A stretch of DNA of 64,000 bases from the NCBI RefSeq assembly GCF_001428565.1, contig NZ_LMIA01000010.1:616800-680799 (forward strand), given 5' to 3'. The translations under genes were made by a program, and so were the position numbers. The notes beneath the pieces were generated by a model that saw only the letters and a list, made by a program, of their open reading frames with translations, was not told the origin of the DNA and did no database searches. Of this stretch, positions 7,242 through 15,151 are shown piece after piece (within the stretch, counting starts at the first letter, position 1; every line of letters starts with the position of its first letter). Origin of the DNA: Nocardioides sp. Root190 (GTDB lineage Bacteria > Actinomycetota > Actinomycetes > Propionibacteriales > Nocardioidaceae).

Positions 7242-9170
7242 GTGTTCCCCCACCTGCTCGCACCCGGCCGGATCGGCTCGATGCAGCTGCGCAACCGGAT
7301 CGTCATGTCCCCGATGGAGACGATGTACGGCACGCCGGAGGGTCACCCGTCGGAGCGCACCGTCGCGCACTTCGCGACACGATCGGTCGGCGGCGCCGGA
7401 CTGATCACGGTCGGTGCGACCGGGATCGATCCGCAGCACCCCGAGACCCCGGGAGGGCTGCAGATCGGTGAGGACGCGGCCGTCGCGGCCCACCGGCGCC
7501 TGGTGGAGGCCGTGCACGCCGGGGGCGCGAGGATCCAGCCGCAGATCGTGCACGCCGGGCCGGACGGACTGGGCCCGGAGATCTTCGGGGTGACCTCGCT
7601 CGGCCCGTCGGTGATCGGGTCCTACCTGACCGGCCGCCCCTCCGCGGAGGTCACCAAGGAGCAGATCCGCGAGATCCTCGACCTCTACCGGGCTGCGGTG
7701 GTCCGCGTCCGCGAGGCGGGGTACGACGGCCTGGAGCTCCACGCGGCGCACGGCTACATGTTCCTCGGCTCCTTCCTGGCGCCCCAGCGCAACCGGCGCG
7801 GCGACCGCTACCGCGGGTCGTCGCTCGAGGGCCGGATCCGCGTCGTGCTCGAGGCGCTCGGCGCGATCCGCTCCGAGGTCGGCCCGGACTTCCCGGTCAC
7901 GCTGCGGATCTCGGGCCACGAACGGGTCGCGGGCGGGCGGCCGATCCACGACACGGCGGCGATGGCACCGCTCCTGGTCGAGGCCGGGGTGGACGCGTTC
8001 CACGTCAGCGGCGGGGTGATCGACCGCCTGGTCACCGGGATGGTGAACGGGGCCGACGACGGCGACGGGCTCAACCTCGGCGCCGCGGCGGCGGTGCGCC
8101 AGGCGGTCGACGTCCCGGTGATCGCCGTCGGGCGGCTGCACGACCCGGCCCTGGCCGAGCGGGCGCTGGCCGACGGACGGGCCGACTTCGTCGCGATGGG
8201 CCGGCCGTTGCTCGCCGACCCCGACCTCCCGCGGAAGCTGGCCGGCTGGGGTGGCGGTGCCGTCCGCGTGCGGCACTGCATCTCGTGCGAGAACTGCATC
8301 GACACGCTCGAGGAGAAGCTCGCGACCGAGTGCGCCGTCAACCCGCTCACCGGGCACGAGCTGGACCGGACCTCGCGCACCGGCACGGCCCGTCGGGTGG
8401 TCGTGGTGGGCGGTGGCCCCGCCGGGCTCGAGACCGCGGTCCGCGCCGACGCTGCCGGCCACGAGGTGGTCCTGCTCGAGGCGACCGACCGGCTCGGCGG
8501 CGCCCTGCACGACGCCTGCGCGGTGCACTCCGAGAACCAGCCCTACCTGGACTGGCTCCTCGGCGAGATCGCCGCCTCGGGCGTCGACGTCCACCTCGGC
8601 GTCCCCGGCACTCCCGCGACCGTCGCCGGGTTCGCCCCTGACCTGGTCGTGGTCGCGACCGGCGGGCGCGTCGACGTACCCGTGCTCGACGGGGACCACC
8701 TGCCCCACGTCGTCCGCGGTATCGACCCCGCACACCTGCCCGAGGGCCGACGGATCGTCGTCGTCGGCGCCCGGATGGCCGCGGTCGAGTGGTGCGAGAC
8801 CCTCGCCCGCGCCGGGCGCATGGTCGCGCTGCTCTGCCCCGGCGCCGAGATCGCGCCGGAGTTCGGCCCGAAGCGACGCACCGAGCACATGGACCGGCTC
8901 GACCGGCTCGGCGTCACGGTGCACGCCTCGTGCACCGTGGAGTCCCTCACCGCGACCGGTGTCACCTGGACCCCTGCGCACGGCACTCGCCGGGAGCTCC
9001 CGGCCGACGCCGTCGTCCTGGCGGGCGACGTCGTGGCGAGCACCGAGGTCGCGGACCAGCTGTCAGCCGGGCTGCCCGGAGTCGAGACACGGATCGTCGG
9101 CGACGCCGCCGGGATCGCCCTCATCCGCGGCGCGACGGCCGACGCGGCCGAGCTCGTCGCGGGCCTCTGA
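7242..9170 (+). CDS. Old-Yellow-Enzyme / 2,4-dienoyl-CoA reductase-like flavoenzyme
   Basis: Protein of 642 aa, GTG start 7242. The N-terminal TIM barrel (~1-340) is an FMN-dependent OYE domain (LRNRIVMSPMET; GYDGLELHAAHGYMFLGSFLAP). A 4Fe-4S motif CISCENC (~346-352) with a further Cys in ECAVNP follows. The C-terminal half is FAD/NAD(P)-binding, beginning RRVVVVGGGPAGLETAVRA near 385. This matches the 2-enoate reductase/2,4-dienoyl-CoA reductase/trimethylamine dehydrogenase group, which passes electrons from NAD(P)H through FAD, 4Fe-4S and FMN to an enoate. The KstR-like operator and nearby crotonase favour an unsaturated acyl-CoA or sterol-side-chain substrate. Confidence 0.85.
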   Translation: MFPHLLAPGRIGSMQLRNRIVMSPMETMYGTPEGHPSERTVAHFATRSVGGAGLITVGATGIDPQHPETPGGLQIGEDAAVAAHRRLVEAVHAGGARIQPQIVHAGPDGLGPEIFGVTSLGPSVIGSYLTGRPSAEVTKEQIREILDLYRAAVVRVREAGYDGLELHAAHGYMFLGSFLAPQRNRRGDRYRGSSLEGRIRVVLEALGAIRSEVGPDFPVTLRISGHERVAGGRPIHDTAAMAPLLVEAGVDAFHVSGGVIDRLVTGMVNGADDGDGLNLGAAAAVRQAVDVPVIAVGRLHDPALAERALADGRADFVAMGRPLLADPDLPRKLAGWGGGAVRVRHCISCENCIDTLEEKLATECAVNPLTGHELDRTSRTGTARRVVVVGGGPAGLETAVRADAAGHEVVLLEATDRLGGALHDACAVHSENQPYLDWLLGEIAASGVDVHLGVPGTPATVAGFAPDLVVVATGGRVDVPVLDGDHLPHVVRGIDPAHLPEGRRIVVVGARMAAVEWCETLARAGRMVALLCPGAEIAPEFGPKRRTEHMDRLDRLGVTVHASCTVESLTATGVTWTPAHGTRRELPADAVVLAGDVVASTEVADQLSAGLPGVETRIVGDAAGIALIRGATADAAELVAGL

Positions 9171-9183
9171 GCGAGTCCCTGGG

Positions 9184-9945
9184 TCAGGCCTTCTTGCGGC
9201 TCAGGAACGCCGTCATCGCCTCCCGCGCCTCGTCGGACCCGAACAGCCGCGCGCTGAGCTCCACGAGCTCCTCGCCCTTGGTGTCGATCCGCTCCAGCAG
9301 GTCCGCCGAGAGCAGCTTCTTGGTCTCGCGCAGCCCCTGGGCGGCACCGGTGGCGAGCTGACCGACGAGCTCGTCGACCTTCGCGTCCAGCTCCTCGGCC
9401 GGGACGGCGATCGTGGCCAGGCCGTAGTCGGCCGCCTGGACGCCGTTGAACACCTCGCCGCCGAGCGCGGTGAGCGCCAGCCCGCGCGGCGTGAGGCGCG
9501 GGAAGACGGTCAACGAGATGACGGCCGGCGTGAGGCCGAGCTTGACCTCGGTCAGGGCGAACGTCGCGTCCTCGGCGACCACGACGACGTCGGCCGCCGC
9601 GACGATCCCGATCCCGCCCGCGCGCGCCGCACCCACGACGACCACGACGACCGGCTTGGTGGACGCGACGATCTGCCGCTGCACACCGACGATGGCGCGG
9701 GCACCCTCCTGCATCGGCACGGTCGCCGCCTCGGACAGGTCGGCGCCCGAGCAGAACACCCGGCCCGAGGACACGAGCTTCACGACGCGGACGTCGTCGT
9801 CCGCCTCGACGCGCTCGAGTCGGTCGACCAGCTCGGTCACGAGCTGGCGGGAGAGGGCGTTGCGGTTGTGCGGCGAGTCCAGGGTGATCGTCGCGACGCC
9901 GTCCGCGACGTCGAGGTGGACGAGCTCGGCCGGTGCGTCAGTCAT
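9184..9945 (-). CDS. Enoyl-CoA hydratase/isomerase (crotonase) family protein
   Basis: Protein of 253 aa. ATG 9945 is preferred because AGGATGG lies just upstream; ATG 9954 would add three residues. The crotonase fold is clear: SPHNRNALSRQL, FCSGADLSE, and GAARAGGIGIVAAADVVV followed by FALTEVKLGLTPAVIS. The first glutamate expected for hydratases (in the GGGxE segment) is absent while one Glu remains in TEV, so it may isomerise or act on another acyl-CoA rather than hydrate. It is convergent with the flavoenzyme gene (13 bp between stops). Two operator-like sequences lie upstream. Confidence 0.85.
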   Translation of the reverse strand: MTDAPAELVHLDVADGVATITLDSPHNRNALSRQLVTELVDRLERVEADDDVRVVKLVSSGRVFCSGADLSEAATVPMQEGARAIVGVQRQIVASTKPVVVVVVGAARAGGIGIVAAADVVVVAEDATFALTEVKLGLTPAVISLTVFPRLTPRGLALTALGGEVFNGVQAADYGLATIAVPAEELDAKVDELVGQLATGAAQGLRETKKLLSADLLERIDTKGEELVELSARLFGSDEAREAMTAFLSRKKA

Positions 9946-10006
9946 GATCGCCATCCTGCCCGGTCCGTTTCCACAGGCCTTCGGAGGCCGCGTTCCGAGA
10001 CACGTC

Positions 10007-10065
10007 GTTTGGTCACAGACCGCACGTTTCCCGGACGAGATGTTGCGGTTTGGTCCCAAACCGCA
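10007..10065. promoter_or_regulatory. Paired operator-like repeats upstream of the crotonase gene
   Basis: GCGGTTTGGTCCCAAACCGC at 10045-10064 is a perfect 9-bp inverted repeat with a 2-bp centre, extending one more pair to 10044/10065. A degenerate copy, GTTTGGTCACAGACCGC at 10007-10023, matches 15 of 17 positions of the second site (10048-10064) exactly 41 bp away in the same orientation. Two copies spaced about four helical turns suggest a repressor site. A terminator for rimK is less likely: the loop is 2 nt and no T-run follows. Confidence 0.6.
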
Positions 10066-10073
10066 GCACTTTC

Positions 10074-11261
10074 TCAGTCCGTGTGAATCGGCTGCTTGGG
10101 CAGCTTCTTGACCCGGGTCCGCTTGCGCCGCGCCGGAATCATCGACCGCATCTCCTCCAGCTTGCCGAAGCACAGCAGCCGGTCCTCGGCCTCCAGGACG
10201 TGCCGGGGGAAGGGGTTGGGGATGACGGTGGTGCCGCGGTGCAGGGTGAGCACGGTGATGTCCTTGTCGCGCAACCCCGACTCGCCGAGGGTCTTGCCCA
10301 CGAGGTCGGCGTCACCGTGGACGACGAGCTCGGCGACGCCGTACCCGGTCGAGACGCTGAGCCGCTCACGCACGTCGATCTGCGGGAAGGCGACCTGGTT
10401 GTCGATGTAGTCGATGATCGCACCGGCGACGTCGAGCTTGGTGGCCTGCTCGATGCCCTCCAGGCCGGGCGAGGAGTTCACCTCCATCACCAGCGGACCG
10501 GAGTCGGCCTCGAGCATGTCGACACCGGCGACCTTGAGGCCCATGATCTGGGCGGCGCGTACGGCGATCTGCTCGGCCTCGGGGTCCAGGTCGACCCGTT
10601 CGACGCTGCCGCCGCGGTGCACGTTGGAGCGGAACTCGTCGCCCTGGGCGACGCGGCGCATCGCGGCGACCACCCGGTCCCCGACGACGAGGGCGCGGAT
10701 GTCGCGGCCGCGGCTCTCGGCCACGAAGCGCTGGATCAGCACCTGCTGCTTGGTGCTCTGCAGGGTCTCGATGATCGCCTCGGCCACCTTGATGTCGGGC
10801 GCCAGGATGACCCCGATGCCCTGGGTGCCCTCGAGCAGCTTGATGACCACGGGCGCGCCGCCGACCCGCTCGATCGCGGGAATCACGTCGGCGCGGTCAC
10901 GCACGAAGGTGGTCGCGGGCATGCCGATGTTGTGGCGCGACAGGATCTGCGAGGCGCGGAGCTTGTCACGGGAGTTCGAGATCCCGTTGGCGGTGTTGGG
11001 CGTGTAGACGTCCATCTGCTCGAACTGGCGCACCACGGCGGTGCCGAAGTACGTGATCGAGTTGCCGATCCGCGGCAGCACCGCGTCGTAGTCGGACAGC
11101 TGCTTGCCGCGGAACTGCAGGTCGGGGAGGTCCCCGGACAGGTCGATCGAGAAGCGCAAGGTGTTCAGCACCTTCACCTGGTGGCCCCTGTCGAGTGCCG
11201 CCGTGCGAAGGCGCTGCGTGCTGTAGGACCGCGGAGCGCGGGAGAGGATCGCGAGCTTCAT
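10074..11261 (-). CDS. rimK: RimK-family alpha-L-glutamate ligase with C-terminal TrkA-C (RCK) domain
   Basis: Protein of 395 aa from ATG 11261. Residues ~1-300 are a RimK ATP-grasp ligase: MKLAILSRAPRSYST, SRDKLRASQILSRHNIGMP, VIKLLEGTQGIGVI, and the metal-binding end GVDMLEADSGPLVMEVNSSPGLEGIE. RimK adds glutamates to the C-terminus of ribosomal protein S6 in E. coli; relatives act on other acceptors. Residues ~315-385 resemble a TrkA-C/RCK domain (ELVVHGDADLVGKTLGES, ITVLTLHRG, EAEDRLLCFG), absent from E. coli RimK and a plausible ligand sensor. It is divergent from the protease gene at 11300 with 38 bp between starts. Confidence 0.88.
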   Translation of the reverse strand: MKLAILSRAPRSYSTQRLRTAALDRGHQVKVLNTLRFSIDLSGDLPDLQFRGKQLSDYDAVLPRIGNSITYFGTAVVRQFEQMDVYTPNTANGISNSRDKLRASQILSRHNIGMPATTFVRDRADVIPAIERVGGAPVVIKLLEGTQGIGVILAPDIKVAEAIIETLQSTKQQVLIQRFVAESRGRDIRALVVGDRVVAAMRRVAQGDEFRSNVHRGGSVERVDLDPEAEQIAVRAAQIMGLKVAGVDMLEADSGPLVMEVNSSPGLEGIEQATKLDVAGAIIDYIDNQVAFPQIDVRERLSVSTGYGVAELVVHGDADLVGKTLGESGLRDKDITVLTLHRGTTVIPNPFPRHVLEAEDRLLCFGKLEEMRSMIPARRKRTRVKKLPKQPIHTD

Positions 11262-11299
11262 ACCTGACCTGGGTTGCCGAAGTTGGTGTGCCTGATTGG

Positions 11300-11812
11300 A
11301 TGTCAGTCGTGCCCAGCTCTCATTCAAGCAGGCCAACCCATGCGGCCGTGACCGCCGGTTGGCGCGAATGGGTGCGCCTGCCGGGCATGGGCGTCGGCCC
11401 CGTGAAGGCCAAACTCGACACCGGTGCCCGAACCTCGGCACTTCATGCGTTCGACCTCGTCGAGTTCGAGCGCGACGGCGTCGACTGGGTCCGTTTCTCT
11501 GTGCACCCGTGGCAGCGGTCCAACCAGGACGCCGTCCTCGTCGAGTGCCCCGTCCACGACCGCCGCACCATCCGTTCCTCGACCGGTCACGAGCAGGAAC
11601 GCGTCGTGGTCCTCACCGAGATCGAGCTGCTCGGCCAGACCGTGACGACCGAGGTCACGCTCACGCGCCGCGACGAGATGGGCTTCCGGATGCTGGTGGG
11701 CCGCGAGGCCCTGCGCCGGGGGTTCCTCGTCGACTCCGGCCGCTCCTACCTCGGCGGGCGCCCGCCGAGGAAGGTACGACGTCGCAACCGTGGGGTGAGC
11801 AGTGGCGCGTGA
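11300..11812 (+). CDS. Retropepsin-like aspartic protease, RimB/putative zinc protease family
   Basis: Protein of 170 aa; ATG 11300 chosen, with GTG 11309 an alternative. The signature KLDTGARTSALHA (catalytic Asp 40) is that of small single-domain retropepsins. A second conserved block is GFRMLVGREALRRGFLVD. In proteobacteria such a protease (RimB) is encoded beside rimK and is reported to process glutamylated S6; here it is divergent from rimK. The C-terminus is basic (RPPRKVRRRNRG). Its last 11 bp overlap the next gene. Pairing with rimK makes control of glutamate tags the best guess. Confidence 0.82.
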   Translation: MSVVPSSHSSRPTHAAVTAGWREWVRLPGMGVGPVKAKLDTGARTSALHAFDLVEFERDGVDWVRFSVHPWQRSNQDAVLVECPVHDRRTIRSSTGHEQERVVVLTEIELLGQTVTTEVTLTRRDEMGFRMLVGREALRRGFLVDSGRSYLGGRPPRKVRRRNRGVSSGA

Positions 11813-12761
11813 GTCCTTCGCGATCGGCAACGTCCGGGTCCGCGCCGGATCGACCAAGGAGGTCGAGCTCCCGATCACCCGCCTCGTGACCGGTGGCGAC
11901 GTGAGCCTGCCTGTCCGGGTCGTGCACGGACGCGAGCCCGGCCCCACGGTCTGGGTCAACGCCGCCATCCACGGCGACGAGGTGATGGGGGTCGAGGTGA
12001 TCCGCCAGGCCGTCGCGACGCTGTCGCCCCGCACGCTGCGGGGCACGCTGCTCGCCGTACCCGTCGTGAACGTGCTCGGGTTCATGACCGGCGACCGCTA
12101 CCTGCCGGACCGCCGGGACCTCAACCGCTCCTTCCCCGGCTCGGCACGCGGCTCGCTCGCAAGCCGGATCGCGCACCTGTTCATGACCGAGGTGGTCAGC
12201 AAGTGCGAGGTCGGCATCGACCTGCACACCGCGGCGGACCGCCGTACCAACCTCCCCCAGATCCGCGCCGACCTCGACGATCCACGGACCCGCGAGCTCG
12301 CCGAGGCGTTCGGTGCCCCCGTCATGCTGCACGCCCGCCTGCGCGACGGCTCGCTGCGCCAGGCCGGACGCGACCGCGGCGCGACGGTGCTCCTCTACGA
12401 GGCCGGCGAGGCGCTGCGCTTCGAGGAGGAGCCCATCGCCGTCGGCGTCCAGGGGGTACGCCGTGTGCTGGCTGCGCTGGACATGATCGATCCGCTGCCG
12501 CCCGCACCTGAGGGCGAGACCCCGCCTGCCGAGGCCCGGACCAGCGGCTGGGTCCGCGCACGCGGCACCGGGATCCTGCACCTCGAGGTGCACCTGGGCG
12601 ACCGCGTCGAGGAGGGCCAACGGCTGGGCGGACTGTCCGACACCTTCGGCCGACGGGTGCGCCTCGTGCACGCCGATCGCCCAGGGATCGTGATCGGGCT
12701 GACCCGGGCACCGCTGGTGAATGCAGGCGACGCGCTCATCCACATCGCCACCCCCGTCTGA
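11802..12761 (+). CDS. M14-family succinylglutamate desuccinylase/aspartoacylase-like zinc hydrolase
   Basis: Protein of 319 aa, GTG start 11802, overlapping the retropepsin gene by 11 bp and so translationally coupled. Zinc ligands are visible in AAIHGDEVMG (H57, E60) and GIDLHTAAD (H142); DLNRSFPG is the conserved substrate-carboxylate motif. The last ~80 residues form a lipoyl/barrel-like tail (GILHLEVHLGDRVEEGQRLG). The family removes acyl groups from amino acids or cleaves C-terminal residues. Next to rimK and rimB, trimming of glutamate tails is an attractive hypothesis. Confidence 0.85.
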   Translation: MARESFAIGNVRVRAGSTKEVELPITRLVTGGDVSLPVRVVHGREPGPTVWVNAAIHGDEVMGVEVIRQAVATLSPRTLRGTLLAVPVVNVLGFMTGDRYLPDRRDLNRSFPGSARGSLASRIAHLFMTEVVSKCEVGIDLHTAADRRTNLPQIRADLDDPRTRELAEAFGAPVMLHARLRDGSLRQAGRDRGATVLLYEAGEALRFEEEPIAVGVQGVRRVLAALDMIDPLPPAPEGETPPAEARTSGWVRARGTGILHLEVHLGDRVEEGQRLGGLSDTFGRRVRLVHADRPGIVIGLTRAPLVNAGDALIHIATPV

Positions 12762-12785
12762 CCCAGCCAGTCCCGTCTGACCGGA

Positions 12786-12814
12786 CCAATCCGCCGAGGG
12801 CTCGGCTACGAAGC
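12786..12814 (+). promoter_or_regulatory. SigK-like ECF promoter P1
   Basis: CCAATCC at 12786-12792, a 16-nt spacer, then CGAAGC at 12809-12814. The same elements with the same spacing stand before the fasciclin gene. The -10 element ends 6 nt before the ATG of the molybdopterin oxidoreductase, so transcription would start at or next to the start codon, giving a leaderless mRNA. I recall mycobacterial SigK promoters as broadly similar (C-rich -35, CGAA-containing -10). Confidence 0.65.
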
Positions 12815-12820
12815 ACCTCC

Positions 12821-14320
12821 ATGAAGCTGCGACTGCTCTGGGCCTGGTACGGCGTCTTGGCGACCCTGGTGGGGATCGGACTCGCCCACCTCACCGCGGC
12901 AGTGACCGACCCAGCGTCCTCGCCCGTGCTGGCCGTCGGCTCGACGGTCATCGACCTCACCCCGACCCCGATGAAGGAATGGGCGATCCGGACCTTCGGC
13001 AGCGCCGACAAGGTGATCCTGGTCGGTTCCGTCATGGTCGGCGTGCTGCTCCTCGCCGCGGTCGCCGGGATCATCGCGCGCAAGAACCTCATGGCGGGCT
13101 CCGCTCTGCTGGCCGGCCTCGTGGCCGTCGCCGGCGTGGCCGTGATGACCCGTCCCTCCGCCAGCGTCATCGACCTGCTGCCCAGCATCGTCGCCATCAT
13201 CGCCGGGCCGCTCTCCCTGCGCCTCCTGTCCCGCACGCACGAGAAGGCCGAGACCGACGGCACCCGCCGCACCCTGCTCCTCACCGTCTCCGCGCTCGGC
13301 GCGGCCGCTGCGGTCGGAGGTCTCGCGGGTCGCGTCGTGACCCAGCTGCGCGCCCGCCCCGAGGACATCGCGCTCCCCGACCCCGTGGAGCCTGCTCCGT
13401 CGTTCCCTCGCGGACTCGACGACCAGGTCCCCGGCATCACCAAGTTCCGCACCGACGTCGCCGACTTCTACCGCGTCGACACCCGGCTGGACACGCCCGT
13501 GGTCAGCAGCGACGACTGGACGCTGACCATCGACGGCGATGTCGACAAGAAGGTGACGATCACCTTCGACGAGCTGCTCGAGATGCCCATGATCGAGCGC
13601 GACATCACGCTCACCTGCGTGTCCAACAGCGTCGGCGGCCCCTACCTCGGCTCCGCGCGCTGGCTCGGCGTCCGGCTCACCGACGTGCTCGACCTGGCCG
13701 GCATCAAGAACACCAAGGCCGACCAGATCCTCTCGACCGACTTCGACGGCATGACGATCAGCACCCCGTTCGACCTCGCCACCGACGGACGCGACGCGAT
13801 GATCGTCGTCGGCATGAACGGCGAGCAGCTGCCACGTGAGAACGGCTTCCCCGTACGGATGCTGATCCCCGGCCTCTACGGCTTCATCAGCGCCACCAAG
13901 TGGCTCACCAAGCTCACCCTGACGACGTACGACGATCAGAAGGCCTACTGGACCGAGCGGGAGTGGGCGACCGACGCCCCCATCAAGATCTCCGCGCGCA
14001 TCGACACCCCGAAGGCACTGGCGCAGATCGATGCGGGCGACGTCATCATCGGTGGCGTCGCCTGGGCCCAGGAGCGGGACGGCATCGCGAAGGTCCAGGT
14101 CCGCATCGACGGTGCGGGCTGGAAGGACGCCGAGCTGGGCCCGAACGCGGGCGAGAACTACTGGCGTCAGTGGTTCTACAAGTGGCCTGCCGAGTCCGGT
14201 TCCCACCGGATCGCCGTACGCGCTGTCGCCGGCAACGACGAGGCACAGACCGCTGTGCGTGCCGAGCCCTTCCCGAACGGCGCCAGCGGGCTCCACGAGC
14301 TCATCGTCAACGTCGGCTGA
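12821..14320 (+). CDS. Membrane-anchored molybdopterin-dependent oxidoreductase (sulfite oxidase family)
   Basis: Protein of 499 aa from ATG 12821. Residues ~1-165 carry about five membrane spans. The rest is an extracytoplasmic SUOX-fold catalytic domain with the Mo-liganding Cys ~266 in ITLTCVSNSVGGPYLG, then NGFPVRMLIPGLYGFISATKW and a C-terminal immunoglobulin-like dimerisation domain ending GLHELIVNVG. The natural substrate of this membrane subgroup is unknown; protein methionine-sulfoxide or S/N-oxide reduction is possible. Preceded by SigK-like promoter P1 and followed by SigK-regulated-type genes, so probably part of an envelope redox response. Confidence 0.88.
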   Translation: MKLRLLWAWYGVLATLVGIGLAHLTAAVTDPASSPVLAVGSTVIDLTPTPMKEWAIRTFGSADKVILVGSVMVGVLLLAAVAGIIARKNLMAGSALLAGLVAVAGVAVMTRPSASVIDLLPSIVAIIAGPLSLRLLSRTHEKAETDGTRRTLLLTVSALGAAAAVGGLAGRVVTQLRARPEDIALPDPVEPAPSFPRGLDDQVPGITKFRTDVADFYRVDTRLDTPVVSSDDWTLTIDGDVDKKVTITFDELLEMPMIERDITLTCVSNSVGGPYLGSARWLGVRLTDVLDLAGIKNTKADQILSTDFDGMTISTPFDLATDGRDAMIVVGMNGEQLPRENGFPVRMLIPGLYGFISATKWLTKLTLTTYDDQKAYWTEREWATDAPIKISARIDTPKALAQIDAGDVIIGGVAWAQERDGIAKVQVRIDGAGWKDAELGPNAGENYWRQWFYKWPAESGSHRIAVRAVAGNDEAQTAVRAEPFPNGASGLHELIVNVG

Positions 14321-14381
14321 CCGCTTTCACAGACCCTTCTGGACGGCTTCAGAAAGTCCGGAAGAAAAGTTCGATCCGGAC

Positions 14382-14410
14382 CCAATCCGGCCGGACCAGC
14401 ACACCGAATC
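14382..14410 (+). promoter_or_regulatory. SigK-like ECF promoter P2
   Basis: CCAATCC at 14382-14388, 16 nt, CGAATC at 14405-14410: the same elements and spacing as P1. It lies in the 134-bp gap before the fasciclin gene, 44 nt upstream of its ATG, which leaves room for the GGAAGG ribosome binding site at ~14441. The gap holds no other obvious feature. Confidence 0.65.
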
Positions 14411-14454
14411 ACCACCGAAGCAAGACCAAGCACCAAACAACGGAAGGCATCACC

Positions 14455-15123
14455 ATGAAGCTCCAGACCCTGCGCCGCAACGCCGGCATCGCGACCGCCG
14501 TGCTCGCCCTCTCTGTCTCCCTGGCCGCCTGTGGCGAGGACGAGCCGGAGACCAGCGGCAGCGACGACACCAGCTCCGACACGTCCGACAGCCCGATGGC
14601 CGAGGAGGGCGCTGCCGCCGAGACGTTCGGTCCCGGCTGCTCCGCCATCCCGACCTCCGGTGCCGGTTCCTTCGACGGCATGGTCAAGGACCCGGTCGCC
14701 ACCGCCGCGAGCAACAACCCGCTCCTGAGCACGCTGGTCACCGCCGTCACGAGCATCGACGGCCTCGCCGACACCCTCAACGGCGCCCCCGCGCTGACCG
14801 TCTTCGCGCCGTACAACGACGCGTTCGCCGAGATCCCGGAGGCGGACCTGAACGGTCTCGTCGAGGGCGGCAAGGCCGACGGCCAGGACAGCATGCTCTA
14901 CAAGATCCTCGCCCACCACGTGGTCGGCGCGAACGAGAAGGCCGACGGCATCGTCGGTGGCCAGGACACCCTCGCGGGCGACAAGCTCACCATCGAGGGC
15001 GACGCCGAGTCCGGCATGACGGTCACCGACGGCACCGTGACCGCCAACGTGCTCTGCGGCAACATCCCGACCGCCAACGCTACTGTCTACGTGATCGACA
15101 AGGTCATGACCGGGGTCAAGTGA
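14455..15123 (+). CDS. Fasciclin-domain lipoprotein, MPT70/MPT83-like
   Basis: Protein of 222 aa. It has a lipoprotein signal (basic start, LAVLALSVS-type core, LAAC with lipid Cys 26), an acidic Ser/Asp/Thr linker (~27-58) and one FAS1 domain (NNPLLSTLVTAVTSIDGLADTLN, ALTVFAPYNDAFAEI, LAHHVVG, ATVYVIDKVM). Cys 62 and Cys 201 bracket the domain as in MPT70/83, where they form a disulfide. In M. tuberculosis the homologues are prime SigK targets; here the gene sits directly upstream of sigK (28 bp) behind promoter P2, so sigma factor and target are probably co-transcribed. Likely surface adhesion or matrix role. Confidence 0.9.
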   Translation: MKLQTLRRNAGIATAVLALSVSLAACGEDEPETSGSDDTSSDTSDSPMAEEGAAAETFGPGCSAIPTSGAGSFDGMVKDPVATAASNNPLLSTLVTAVTSIDGLADTLNGAPALTVFAPYNDAFAEIPEADLNGLVEGGKADGQDSMLYKILAHHVVGANEKADGIVGGQDTLAGDKLTIEGDAESGMTVTDGTVTANVLCGNIPTANATVYVIDKVMTGVK

Positions 15124-15151
15124 TCCTGCAGGACCTCCGAAACACGAGAGA

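Noticed and set aside
10044..10065. Rho-independent terminator for rimK
   Set aside because: A 2-nt loop, no T-run and a second partial copy 41 bp away fit an operator better; termination is not excluded.
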